Shown: positions 1-7,499 of the stretch, piece after piece | Layout of the letters: every line of letters begins with the position of its first letter | Numbering within the stretch: the first letter of the stretch is position 1 | From: JAGNGI01 sp035448825 | GTDB taxonomy: Bacteria > Fidelibacterota > UBA2242 | DNA: 13,994 bases | Direction of reading: 5' to 3' | NCBI GenBank assembly: GCA_035448825.1 | Contig: DAOTJS010000032.1 | Span: 1 to 13,994 of the forward strand | Notes under the pieces: model-generated | Told to the model about the DNA's origin: nothing | The model's input: only the letters and a program-made list of their open reading frames with translations | The model's database searches: none | Program-made: the position numbers and the translations under genes

Positions 1-45
1 CTCGTAATGACAGATATACATGTCATTGCGAGGAACGTAGCGACG

Positions 46-105
46 TGGCAATCCCCATCCCGTAAAATTCCCAGACCCTTCCTTTACCGACCATTCAGAG
101 TCTAT
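46..105 (+). repeat. Dispersed intergenic repeat, copy 1
   Basis: The words TGGCAATCCCCATCCCG and TAAAATTC, followed by an ACCCTTC...CCGAC.ATTCA tail, recur at 579-640. Here they are preceded by TGTCATTGCGAGGAACG, a word of a type common in the intergenic DNA of many uncultured bacteria (recalled, not searched). Both copies have the same orientation and neither is coding. Confidence 0.75.
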
Positions 106-438
106 TCGTAGTAACATTACAGATTACCATGCTTCGACTGCATTTCCGCTCGTCCTGTTAGATGCTGAGCTATCTAACAGAGCTCGTAGTGACCATAAAG
201 GATAGCGGTTCCAATGACCAAAGCAAATATTACGGCCTTAAGAACATCTCCGGCTGGGGAGCGAAGTCCCAGCGAAAAAAATGGAATTTTCAGCGCTTTC
301 GGAAAATTTTTAATAATATTGATCACTATTGCCTATGTCATTAACAATATGTGATTGCGATAATTTTTGCGCCTTAAATTCCATTCGATGGGACTGAGCG
401 AACCCCCGTGAGGTGTTCTTCAGCCGTTGCTTTTTTTG

Positions 439-466
439 GTTCTTTTTTCAGCAAAGAAAAAAGAAC
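439..466. repeat. 11-bp inverted repeat, T-rich/A-rich arms
   Basis: Arms GTTCTTTTTTC (439-449) and GAAAAAAGAAC (456-466) are perfect complements around the loop AGCAAA. The arms are AT-rich and no gene ends nearby, so this is not a typical intrinsic terminator. Its function is unknown. Confidence 0.6.
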
Positions 467-550
467 AGATAAAGTTTATTCACCTCTAAGACACCAAGAC
501 ACAAGGACAGATTAATCATTGGTTTACCTCTGTGAAATTTGACTAGCAAT

Positions 551-640
551 CTGCCTGCGTTCGCAGGACAGGCAGGAATGGCAATCCCCATCCCGTAAAA
601 TTCGCAAACCCTTCTTTTTTCCGACTATTCAAAATTACTT
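551..640 (+). repeat. Dispersed intergenic repeat, copy 2, with nested dyads
   Basis: This is the second copy of the 46-105 repeat (aligned part 579-640). Its left flank differs: it holds two overlapping dyads, CTGCCTG (551-557) with CAGGCAG (569-575), and CCTGCG (554-559) with CGCAGG (562-567). Only one of the two hairpins can form at a time. A different left flank on a shared right part suggests a mosaic repeat. Confidence 0.7.
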
Positions 641-710
641 CCCTCGATTCTCTCTTTCTCCTCTTAATATTTATTCATTAAAACCCAATTAACAAAACAT
701 TTAAGTCATT

Positions 711-831
711 TGGCCAAACATTTTAACGGTCAAATAAAGTTGTCAAACGATTTGGTAAAACATTTTTACCGGCTAATAAAGTGGCCAAACATTTAACCGG
801 TCAAACAAAATGGCCAAATGGTTTGTAAAGA
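711..831. repeat. Degenerate tandem array, about 29-42 bp unit
   Basis: Four successive units start with TGGCCAAAC or a variant: 711-739, 740-781 (TTGTCAAAC, carrying about 13 extra bases), 782-810 and 811-831 (TGGCCAAAT). Units 1 and 3 share CAAACATTT, then AACGGTCAAA or AACCGGTCAAA, then TAAAG or CAAAA. Just downstream (about 847-870) is the near-palindrome TTTTGCCAATTGGTTAAAA. The array could be a protein-binding array or an iteron-like remnant, but no replication gene is nearby. Confidence 0.6.
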
Positions 832-1055
832 TTAATAGGTGAGTAAAATGTTTTGCCAATTGGTTAAAATTAACAATGCCAGGGCTGTTTATCATAATGT
901 AAAGTGTAGAATACTTATCTGAACTAGGCGTTGCTATAGTCGCGATCTTTTTTTATTTAGAACCAAGAATAATATTATTTTCTCCTATTGACTAAAAATT
1001 AAATAACTAATATATTCAAAGCAAAGTTGATTTTTGATATTTTAGCTTATTTAGT

Positions 1056-1097
1056 ATAAAAAGCAAAACCTCCCAGAGCTGGAGCTCCGGGAGGTTT
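1056..1097 (-). terminator. Intrinsic terminator of the 1122-1493 gene
   Basis: Read on the minus strand, AAACCTCCC and GGGAGGTTT (1066-1074 / 1089-1097) form a 9-bp stem. The stem continues past one mismatch into GAGC/GCTC pairs with a tight loop. It is followed by GCTTTTT on the transcript. It begins 24 bases after the stop codon. Confidence 0.9.
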
Positions 1098-1121
1098 CAC
1101 CGACGAGGAATGGTTCAGCTG

Positions 1122-1493
1122 TTACTGAATATTTTCAGTTTCATCTGAACCATTTCCATTTTTCGGCTTGCGTTGCTTCATAGTATCGAGCCCGAACTCA
1201 ACCAATCGTGGGTCGTATTTACCGAAATGGGCATAAAGCGCATCCCGCATACGACGCAAAAGGTCAACTGACCGATCTCGTACGGCATACAAGTCCTTGG
1301 TTGCTTTTTCAGCGATACCAGCCGCTTGTACCTGATTTTGTAATGCATTAGTCAGTTCCGTAACACAGGCGTCGAGCTCGGCTTTCGACGGACTCACCGG
1401 AACATAAGTCTCGGCATATTTCGCTAATGCCGCAGACATCATCTGCAATTGCGCAATAAGCAGCGCAGGCCTTGGGAGTATCAATTTCGCCAT
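1122..1493 (-). CDS. Unknown small helical protein (123 aa)
   Basis: I do not recognise a named family. The protein has no signal peptide or membrane segment and looks mostly alpha-helical. A long Ala/Leu/Glu-rich stretch spans about residues 10-85, including the words LLRRMRDALYAHFGKYDPRL. A conserved-looking YDPRLVEFGL segment follows near 92-101, then a hydrophilic tail (KPKNGNGSDETENIQ). I place the start at the ATG at 1493 rather than the upstream in-frame GTG at 1502, because that GTG lies inside the perfect GGAGGTG ribosome binding site, about 8 bases before the ATG. A strong terminator follows. Strong SD, strong terminator and monocistronic layout suggest a well-expressed small cytoplasmic protein. 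Its G+C looks higher than that of the flanking non-coding DNA (30 and 29 of 60 in two sampled lines). It is divergent from the XRE/ImmA-IrrE gene with about 260 bases between starts, so that regulator may control it; this is inference. Confidence 0.85.
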   Translation of the reverse strand: MAKLILPRPALLIAQLQMMSAALAKYAETYVPVSPSKAELDACVTELTNALQNQVQAAGIAEKATKDLYAVRDRSVDLLRRMRDALYAHFGKYDPRLVEFGLDTMKQRKPKNGNGSDETENIQ

Positions 1494-1693
1494 GTTTTTC
1501 ACCTCCTTCCTAATTTGTTCCTGTTAAAAACAGCCGGAAAAACCAGAAACTTTGGGTTAAATTACCCTCGGGCTTGTTTTTACTTTTTCGATAATGTCAA
1601 AAAACAATTATCAAACGACGGCACTTAATATATTTATTTATTTCGTTATTTGCAAGAAAAATAAAATATATGTGTGTTTATCGCACAATATTC

Positions 1694-1722
1694 TTGCATA
1701 CAATAAAGTATTGCTTTAAATT
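1694..1722 (+). promoter_or_regulatory. Promoter with embedded palindrome for the XRE/ImmA gene
   Basis: TTGCAT (1694-1699), a 17-base spacer and TAAATT (1717-1722) form a sigma70-like promoter 30 bases before the ATG. The spacer contains the perfect dyad CAATA-AAG-TATTG (1701-1713). A palindrome between -35 and -10 of an HTH-protein gene suggests an autoregulatory operator; this is inference. Confidence 0.55.
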
Positions 1723-1752
1723 GTGACAGCAATGAAAAAGGAGTAAAAGAAA

Positions 1753-2781
1753 ATGCAACGCCTAATTAGCATCCTGCGTCAGGGGCGCGAAAAAGCGCAC
1801 CTAACACAAAATGATTTAGCCCTACAAATGGACTGTTCCCGGGATACAATAGCTCGCATCGAGACCGGACGACAGGTCATTAATCTCGATCAATTGATGG
1901 GATATATACGCATTTGCCAGATCAATCCGAAAGATATTTTAGAGGCTCTTGAGCCAGAAAAACCGGCTGAATTTGCCTTTATGTTGCGTATGCATAATGT
2001 CCATTATATTACCTCCCAAATTACCCAACAGTTTGCCAATTGGTATTCGGCTTGCGAAAAAAGTCGGACTAGTGAACCTATCATTATGCGAGAATTACCT
2101 GATCTTAAATATGATGGAAGCCATGATCCCCGATACAATGGCGAACAACATGCAATTGCTACCCGCGCCGAATGGAATTTGGGAAGCGTTCCGATTAAAG
2201 ACCCCGTTAGTCTGATTAGTGACCTTGGTATTTTTATCCAGGGCGCTGATTTAGGCGATAATGATCTTTTCGCATTAACCGGTAAGAGGAATGGTTCTAA
2301 CCAATATGGGATGATTATTAATACTAATAGTGCCATTACCATCGAGCGCCAGAGATTTTCCATTTTTCATGAGCTAGCTCATCTGATCGCACACCGCGAT
2401 GATTTTTCTATTGATTATAATGAAACTGGTAAAGGGCGGTCTAAGGATTCCAGAGAAATTTACGCTGATGCCTTTGCCGGTGCGTTTTTAGTTCCTCGAG
2501 AGGAATTGGAACGTTTTATTAAAATTGCTAATTCCAGAGGTCTCCTTAATCTGAGCAGCTGGATTCTGGAAGCCAAACGTTATTTTGGAGTCAGTTATCA
2601 AACTATATTACTGCGGCTGAAATCTATTGGATATTTTAAAAATGACCGTCAATTCGGGATATTATTTGGTAGACTAAGAAAAGTTTACGGACCTAATGAA
2701 CCTAATCCGATTACTGCGCCGTTGAGTTTTACCAATACGCCTGAAGTGCTGGATACTATCGTTTTTAAATTATCCAGTTAG
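1753..2781 (+). CDS. XRE-family regulator fused to ImmA/IrrE metallopeptidase
   Basis: A 342-aa, two-domain cytoplasmic protein. Residues about 3-65 form an XRE (Cro/CI-type) helix-turn-helix with LTQNDLALQMDCSRDTIARI and the typical ETGR turn. Residues about 150-290 form an ImmA/IrrE (COG2856) zinc peptidase: HELAH at 206-210 gives the HExxH zinc motif and catalytic Glu. EIYADAFAGAFLVP at 235-248 supplies the third ligand and the family's ExxAxxFAxxFLxP signature. In this family the peptidase cleaves a repressor or partner protein in response to stress or mobile-element signals; here the DNA-binding target may be part of the same chain. The start is supported by AAGGAG 9 bases before the ATG. 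The gene is single, with its own promoter and terminator. It is divergent from the small unknown gene, its likeliest target besides itself. No toxin gene lies alongside. Family assignment is firm; the substrate is unknown. Confidence 0.93.
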   Translation: MQRLISILRQGREKAHLTQNDLALQMDCSRDTIARIETGRQVINLDQLMGYIRICQINPKDILEALEPEKPAEFAFMLRMHNVHYITSQITQQFANWYSACEKSRTSEPIIMRELPDLKYDGSHDPRYNGEQHAIATRAEWNLGSVPIKDPVSLISDLGIFIQGADLGDNDLFALTGKRNGSNQYGMIINTNSAITIERQRFSIFHELAHLIAHRDDFSIDYNETGKGRSKDSREIYADAFAGAFLVPREELERFIKIANSRGLLNLSSWILEAKRYFGVSYQTILLRLKSIGYFKNDRQFGILFGRLRKVYGPNEPNPITAPLSFTNTPEVLDTIVFKLSS

Positions 2782-2827
2782 AATAGTAACGCTCTATTGA
2801 GATTAAGTTTTAATCGGCTTAAAAAAT

Positions 2828-2858
2828 AAAAAGTCCCGAAAATCGGGACTTTTTATTT
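2828..2858. terminator. Bidirectional intrinsic terminator
   Basis: AGTCCCGA (2832-2839), loop AAA and TCGGGACT (2843-2850) form a perfect 8-bp stem. It is flanked by A5 on the left and T5 on the right, so it can terminate on both strands. It sits between the convergent XRE/ImmA gene (+) and the outer-membrane protein gene (-). Confidence 0.95.
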
Positions 2859-2879
2859 CTATTGATTTTCGATAAAACC

Positions 2880-3641
2880 TTAGAACGGGTAAGCAACACC
2901 GAGCAGGAAACCATTTTCAGTATGCTGGTAATCAGCATCAGGATAGAAAGGATCGCCGTTCTGATCTTTGACATCGCCCATTACAAAGACGCCCTGGGTG
3001 AAACGCAGATCAATCTCAACCGGTTTTCCAACCAGACTCTGCAGGTTGTATTTTACTCCAAGTCCCAGGTTAAGTCCGAAAGAAGAGGCCGGGTCGAATT
3101 CTCTCGTCCAGTTCGGGAAATCCCAGGATTGATAATTGTACTGCAGACCAGCAACAACGAATATACCCAGTGCCGGATACTCAAATCCGATGGCTTTCAT
3201 AATCAAATCGGTTAGATCATAACGTCCAAGTGCCAGAATTGAAATGACATTAGTTGAGGCATCCGTGTATTGATTTTCGTACTGAGGTTGAGCATTCCAC
3301 ATTCCATAGCCAACCATAACTTCAGCCGTCAACGGTTGAAGAACTAGAGGAAGTTTTACCCAATTACCAATATTCAGTTGAGCACCACCCTGAATTCGCA
3401 TACCTGTATTAAATATTGCACCAGTACCTGGATTTCCCCACGGTTCGATTGGGCCAAAATTCAAATAAGCCTTTGCAATCCAGCTGGGCTTGAAGACGTT
3501 TGGTTCTTCTGTAACGACTTCTTCCTCGACGACTTCTTCTTCGACGGGAGGCACCTCCTCCTGTGCGAAAGAGTTGACCGTTAAAGCGAGCATAAAAGCA
3601 ATAGCAAAAACTAAGGCAGAAAAGAACTTACTTTCCTTCAC
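2880..3641 (-). CDS. Outer-membrane beta-barrel protein
   Basis: A 253-aa secreted protein. A signal peptide covers about residues 1-26 (KESK, a hydrophobic core, then NSFAQ with likely cleavage after SFA). Next comes a very acidic low-complexity linker of about 20 residues (repeated EEV/EEVV words and two Pro). The rest (about 47-253) is alternating polar/aromatic beta-strand sequence rich in Gly, Tyr, Trp and Asn. It ends in Ala-Tyr-Pro-Phe, and a terminal Phe is the usual recognition signal for barrel insertion by the BAM machinery. The size fits an 8-10-strand barrel. I see no catalytic motif, so porin, adhesin or structural roles are all possible. The start is a GTG with AGGAGG 5 bases upstream. 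The gene has its own promoter at 3696-3724 and ends at the shared bidirectional terminator. Barrel class is likely; the specific family is not recognised. Confidence 0.85.
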   Translation of the reverse strand: MKESKFFSALVFAIAFMLALTVNSFAQEEVPPVEEEVVEEEVVTEEPNVFKPSWIAKAYLNFGPIEPWGNPGTGAIFNTGMRIQGGAQLNIGNWVKLPLVLQPLTAEVMVGYGMWNAQPQYENQYTDASTNVISILALGRYDLTDLIMKAIGFEYPALGIFVVAGLQYNYQSWDFPNWTREFDPASSFGLNLGLGVKYNLQSLVGKPVEIDLRFTQGVFVMGDVKDQNGDPFYPDADYQHTENGFLLGVAYPF

Positions 3642-3695
3642 AATAACCTCCTTTATTAAATATTAATTTTCTCATAGCCATTTTAACTTATGCTT

Positions 3696-3724
3696 AATCT
3701 ATACATAGATTTTTAATATGTCAA
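3696..3724 (-). promoter_or_regulatory. Sigma70-like promoter of the outer-membrane protein gene
   Basis: On the minus strand, a perfect TTGACA (3719-3724), a 17-base spacer and TAGATT (3696-3701) lie 55 bases before the GTG start, giving a 5' leader of about 45-50 bases. Confidence 0.65.
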
Positions 3725-3919
3725 TAGAATTTTTTATACAATATTTAAAAATAAAATATTTGGGTAATAATTATAACCACTTGATTAGTAATTATAAGTC
3801 AATGATATTGTGTGAATTAGAATGTAATAGTGATTTATATCACGGTTAATAATGCCGTAATGAATGCCCACGAAATACGCGAAAAAGCGTTAAAGGTATT
3901 TTTAGACAGTATTGACTTC
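3725..3919. other. AT-rich intergenic DNA with a possible gene remnant
   Basis: Mostly AT-rich DNA without signals. From 3860 a 33-codon frame (ATG 3860, TAA 3959-3961) begins with protein-like sequence, MNAHEIREKALKVFLDSIDF. It then runs into the hairpin module of the composite repeat at about 3926. There is no ribosome binding site. It may be the stub of a gene cut by repeat insertion, or chance. Confidence 0.3.
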
Positions 3920-3925
3920 AAAGTA

Positions 3926-4130
3926 GTCCCGCTTGGCGGGACAAGATTTGTTTTGATCTAAAATTCAGGAGATAGAAGTAGAAGTAGAAATAGAAGTAGA
4001 TTTGACCATGACTTACCTACCTAAAACCCGTAACCAGTAACCAGTAACCTGTAACCAGTGACCAGTAACCGGCAACCCAACGAATCAATCATGCAATCAT
4101 GCATTCCTGCATCCATGCATTCCTGCGATT
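3926..4130 (+). repeat. Composite intergenic repeat, copy 1
   Basis: Modules in order: a GTCCCGC/GCGGGAC hairpin (3926-3942); a conserved block (3940-3968) identical to 9355-9383; a TAGAAG-type hexamer run (3973-4000); a 28-base block (4001-4028) identical to 9404-9431; AACCNGT heptamers (4022-4079); and ATGCAAT/ATGCATT octamer-like units (4089-4126). Confidence 0.85.
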
Positions 4131-4164
4131 TATCATGGTTAGACTTTAGATTCTACACGTGAAT

Positions 4165-4376
4165 TTTTTTAACAGGATTGACACGATTTCTTCGATTGAT
4201 AATTAAAGAGATAGGAGCATTGTTTAAATTATCAATGTATTAGCGTTAAAAACCCGTAACCTGTAACCTGTAACCTGTAACCCGTTACCCGTTACCCGTA
4301 ACCCGAGACCCGTAGCCTGAAACCCAATCACTCATCCACGCACTCATGCATTCATGCATCCATGCATTCCTGCCTT
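4165..4376 (+). repeat. Composite intergenic repeat, copy 2 (degenerate)
   Basis: A weak form of the first module (AACAGGATTGACACGATT, about 4170-4190) is followed by a long heptamer run of AACCTGT, AACCCGT and TACCCGT units (4249-4325), then CATGCATT/CATGCATC octamers (4340-4373). It is head-to-tail with copy 1. A later stretch (4381-4435) is a different degenerate word family (TTCGTGCGGTTCGTGCAG). Confidence 0.75.
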
Positions 4377-4523
4377 CAGACTTTATTTCGTGCGGTTCGT
4401 GCAGTTCGTGGATAATAGCATTTAATGTCCGTGAAAGAATACTTGATTTTCCTCTTTGGTCTTTCGCTTTCGTGCGTTAAAATATGTCGTGTTTCCAATA
4501 AAATTGATGGAAGAAAGAAAAAG

Positions 4524-6074
4524 ATGATGAACAAAAAAAATTTAGCCTTATTGCTAAGCATAATAACTCTGACAACTATGGCATTGCCGCAGTATTATAT
4601 CTCTCCTTATGAAAAAGTTTATGACGACTTACTCTATTTACAAGCCAGTGGGTTCTTGCAAGATCTCGATTTGAATCATACGCCGCTTTCGACCATTCAA
4701 ATTGCGCAATCACTAAAACTTCAGTTAAAATCAGATAGCTATGCCACAGCCGGAGCAACTCAACGTTTATTAATAGGTAGAATTGCGGCTGCTTATGCTC
4801 CAGCCGATACTGACCTTGTTATAAATTTAAAGCGCAAGATCTATGACCTATTAAAGATCGAAAGTGATCAATCAGCTTTACATTATGGTGTCAAAATCAA
4901 CCTGGATTATCAGAATCAGCCGCAGCCCAAGCTTTATCCCCAGCTGCGTACTTTTGGGTCGCTTTCTGTGACCAAAAATCTCAGTCTCACCAATGTTATG
5001 ACGCTTGATCCCTTTGTGGCCGAGAACCCGGATTATATCGGCCAAGAATGGCGTGGTCTTTCCGGTTATACGGAGCAAGCTTATTTGATGTGGAGTACAA
5101 GAGCATTCCGTCTGACCGCCGGACGCAGTTATATAGTTTTCGGGCCGGGTCGCAATAGTTCTTTATTATTCTCTTCTGCGGCGCGCCCATTAGATAATTT
5201 AAAATTCGATATTTTCCTGAAACATCTCAGTTTTCAAGGAATCACTGCTAAACTTGATAAGATGGGAGACGTCGAACGTTATCTTTCGGCTCACCGCCTC
5301 GGTTTCTATCTGGGAAATTGGGCGATCGGCTTAACGGAAGCTATGTTATATACCGGTACTGCCCGGAACCTTGAGTTCGCTTACCTGAATCCTTTTCTGC
5401 TCTATCACGGTGAACAATTGAATGGTCCCGATCTCGATGGCAATACGCTCGGGACGCTGGAACTCAGTTATACCGGCCGGAACTGGATCGTTTATAGTGA
5501 ATTTTTAGTTGATGACATTCAATTCGATAAAGAAGAACCAGGCGATCTTGAACCCAATGAAGTCGGTTGCATTCTAGGAATGGATATTGCCGATCCATTC
5601 AAAATCCCAGGCGTTTATCTGGGAATGGAGTACACCGCTATTACCAATCGCACCTATAAAACACCTACGCGAAGCGAGTGGTTTTTACATCGCAATGTGC
5701 CGATCGGTTACGAACTGGGTAGTGACTTAGACCGTTTTAACGTACTCGTTCGTAAATATCATAAGAACTTACAATTTGCTTTAGAATTCGACCACATTCG
5801 ACAGGGTGAAGGTGATTTGAATAAACCCTGGGATTCACCATGGGATACTCTGACTGTCGCACAAGGTTATTCGGAGAAATTTCCAACCGGCATAATTCAG
5901 ACGACCAATGACGTAGGACTGGAAGTTACCTGGATGCCAGATTATGGTAAATACCTTTATGCCGGCCTAACTTATGAAACGATCAAGAATGTAAATCATA
6001 GTAATAAAAATGAGCGAAGTGTTATCTTGACTATTGGAGCGTATTTAAATTTAAATGGCAAGGTTGGTTTATGA
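4524..6074 (+). CDS. Capsule assembly Wzi-family outer-membrane protein
   Basis: A 516-aa protein. I start it at ATG 4524 (or 4527), because the N-terminus is then a clean signal peptide (MMNKKNLALLLSIITL..., cleavage near residue 20). GGAAG lies 10 bases upstream. The longer in-frame start at 4425 would add 33 residues encoded by repeat-like DNA. After the signal comes a helical N-terminal part (VYDDLLYLQASGFL, then TPLSTIQIAQSL, about 26-65). A long beta-barrel follows with words typical of the Wzi capsule-assembly family: the FGPGRNSSLLFS loop, AYLNPFLLYHGEQ and a YSEFLVDDIQ strand. In E. coli, Wzi is an outer-membrane barrel that anchors group 1 capsule; relatives are widespread near polysaccharide genes. 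The next gene, wecB, makes an aminosugar precursor, which fits a surface-polysaccharide role. The barrel ends in Leu rather than Phe. Family confident; substrate unknown. Confidence 0.82.
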   Translation: MMNKKNLALLLSIITLTTMALPQYYISPYEKVYDDLLYLQASGFLQDLDLNHTPLSTIQIAQSLKLQLKSDSYATAGATQRLLIGRIAAAYAPADTDLVINLKRKIYDLLKIESDQSALHYGVKINLDYQNQPQPKLYPQLRTFGSLSVTKNLSLTNVMTLDPFVAENPDYIGQEWRGLSGYTEQAYLMWSTRAFRLTAGRSYIVFGPGRNSSLLFSSAARPLDNLKFDIFLKHLSFQGITAKLDKMGDVERYLSAHRLGFYLGNWAIGLTEAMLYTGTARNLEFAYLNPFLLYHGEQLNGPDLDGNTLGTLELSYTGRNWIVYSEFLVDDIQFDKEEPGDLEPNEVGCILGMDIADPFKIPGVYLGMEYTAITNRTYKTPTRSEWFLHRNVPIGYELGSDLDRFNVLVRKYHKNLQFALEFDHIRQGEGDLNKPWDSPWDTLTVAQGYSEKFPTGIIQTTNDVGLEVTWMPDYGKYLYAGLTYETIKNVNHSNKNERSVILTIGAYLNLNGKVGL

Positions 6075-6097
6075 TGTCTGCGAAACGATGCAGGAGT

Positions 6098-6284
6098 TTT
6101 TTTGACAAGATTTACAAGATTGATAAGATAATTTTGATTTAGAATTTAAAAAATAGAAGTTATATTGTGTTTATTAATGTTTCACCAACTAATAGAAACC
6201 AGAAACCTGAAACTAGTAACTAGTTAACCCTACCATACAATCATGCAACCATACAACCAATAACCCGAAACCTGTTACCAGTAT
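6098..6284 (+). repeat. Composite intergenic repeat, copy 3 (degenerate)
   Basis: Modules recur in the same order: TTGACAAGATT and ATAGAAGTTATA words (6105-6165), heptamers AACCAGA, AACCTGA and AACTAGT (6198-6228), octamers ATACAATC, ATGCAACC and ATACAACC (6234-6258), then heptamers again (6260-6284). It fills the gap between the Wzi and WecB genes. The following 6299-6335 is a separate degenerate run of CCTT-containing words. Confidence 0.7.
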
Positions 6285-6358
6285 TATTACCAATTTTTTT
6301 AACCTTGACCTTTGCCTTAACCTTAGCCTTTGTCATTCGTGGGCAGAAAGGAGTATTA

Positions 6359-7480
6359 GTGAAAATTGACCTTATCGTCGGTGCGCGACCGAATTATATG
6401 AAAGCCGCTCCGGTTTACCGAGCACTTAAAAAACATCCCGAAAAATTCAAAGTTCGTCTGGTGCATACCGGTCAACATTATGATGAAAAGATGTCGCACA
6501 TTTTTTTTCGGGAACTGGAATTGCCTCAGCCGGATGTTTACCTCGGGGTTGGTTCTGGCAGGCATGGCGAACAAACTGGCAAGATAATGATCGAATACGA
6601 GAAAGCCGTTCTATCCGATAAACCGGATCTGGTATTAGTTGCGGGGGATGTCAATTCTACTATGGCTTGTTCTTTAGTAGCCGCAAAATTGCATATTAAA
6701 GTCGGTCATATCGAAGGTGGTCTCCGTAGTGGTGATTGGTCAATGCCGGAAGAAATCAATCGCATCGTAACTGATCGAATTGCCGATTATCTTTTTACTA
6801 CCAGTAAAGATGCTGACGAGAACTTGTTGGCTGAGGGTATTTCACCGGATAAAATTTTTCTGGTCGGCAACACGATGATTGATTCATTGAATTATTATCT
6901 ACCCAAAGCCCAACAATTGGATTTGAAGGGTAAATATTCGATTGGTCTCAATGCATCAAGTCAGCCAATTGAAGAGCACAAATTTATCCTAGTAACTCTT
7001 CATCGTCCGTCTAATGTTGATGAAGGACAGACTTTACAAGCCTTGATCAAAGTTTTATGCCAGATTCAGGAACGGATGCCGATCATTTTTCCAATGCACC
7101 CACGCACCCGCAAAATGCTAAGTGAATTTGATTTGAATGGAATGCTGGAGAGCGCCAGAAATCTAATCATCACCGAACCGCTGGGTTACCTGGAATTCCT
7201 GAAATTAGAGGCGACTGCATTTTTAGTTTTAACTGATTCAGGTGGGATACAGGAAGAAACTACTGTTCTGGGCATCCCCTGTTTGACTTTACGAGAGAAT
7301 ACCGAACGTCCCATCACAATCTGGGAAGGCACCAATGAATTGGTTGGTTCGAATCCACAAAAAGTATTAGAACGCACCTACGCTATTTTAAATGGCGAAC
7401 GTAAAACCGGAAAAGTGCCACAATACTGGGACGGGCATGCCGCCGAACGCATCGTAGAAGTCTTACTTAGTAAATTGTAA
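6359..7480 (+). CDS. wecB: UDP-N-acetylglucosamine 2-epimerase (non-hydrolysing)
   Basis: 373 aa, the normal length for the family. It interconverts UDP-GlcNAc and UDP-ManNAc in the cytoplasm, supplying ManNAc or ManNAcA units for surface polysaccharide. Family motifs run the full length: VGARPNYMKAAPV (7-19), HTGQHYDEKMS (36-46), AGDVNS (95-100), GHIEGGLRSGD (116-126), MPEEINR (129-135), LVTLHRPSNV (211-220), and near the C-terminus LTDSGGIQEETTVLGIP and RENTERP. Asp97, Glu119, Glu131/132 and His215 match the catalytic residues known from E. coli WecB. The start is GTG 6359, because AAGGAG lies just upstream and the protein then begins directly with the MKIDLIVGARPN strand. The earlier in-frame start at 6305 encodes 18 extra residues out of repeat DNA. 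It lies downstream of the Wzi gene on the same strand, 284 bases away, so it may have its own promoter. Confidence 0.95.
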   Translation: MKIDLIVGARPNYMKAAPVYRALKKHPEKFKVRLVHTGQHYDEKMSHIFFRELELPQPDVYLGVGSGRHGEQTGKIMIEYEKAVLSDKPDLVLVAGDVNSTMACSLVAAKLHIKVGHIEGGLRSGDWSMPEEINRIVTDRIADYLFTTSKDADENLLAEGISPDKIFLVGNTMIDSLNYYLPKAQQLDLKGKYSIGLNASSQPIEEHKFILVTLHRPSNVDEGQTLQALIKVLCQIQERMPIIFPMHPRTRKMLSEFDLNGMLESARNLIITEPLGYLEFLKLEATAFLVLTDSGGIQEETTVLGIPCLTLRENTERPITIWEGTNELVGSNPQKVLERTYAILNGERKTGKVPQYWDGHAAERIVEVLLSKL

Positions 7481-7499
7481 ATTTGCCCGCGAAAGATTT

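Larger units (their letters stand above)
1..1055. other. Non-coding, repeat-rich stretch
   Basis: No convincing gene is seen here. The 60-codon frame at 162-344 has no ribosome binding site and runs through hairpin and repeat DNA. The stretch holds a dispersed repeat present twice (about 46-105 and 579-640), a 9-bp dyad at 155-180, an 11-bp dyad at 439-466 (GTTCTTTTTTC / GAAAAAAGAAC), nested dyads at 551-575, and a degenerate tandem array at 711-831. It lies beyond the terminator of the 1122-1493 gene. Confidence 0.7.

Noticed and set aside
120..180. tRNA-like words (GCTCAG on the minus strand with an apparent T-arm-like segment)
   Set aside because: No acceptor stem or proper anticodon arm can be drawn; the words fit a common intergenic repeat better.
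253..273. GCTGGG/CCCAGC hairpin that looked like a terminator
   Set aside because: It is followed by A's on the + strand and no T tract on the - strand, and no gene ends nearby.
162..344. 60-codon frame in the left intergenic region
   Set aside because: No SD, a low-complexity basic product, and it overlaps dyads and repeat-like DNA; no family resemblance.
2004..2363. 119-codon minus-strand frame inside the XRE/ImmA gene
   Set aside because: Antisense shadow; the + strand product has HTH and HELAH motifs.
2862..3215. 117-codon + strand frame opposite the outer-membrane protein gene
   Set aside because: Shadow of the real minus-strand gene, which has a signal peptide, an SD, a promoter and a barrel C-terminus.
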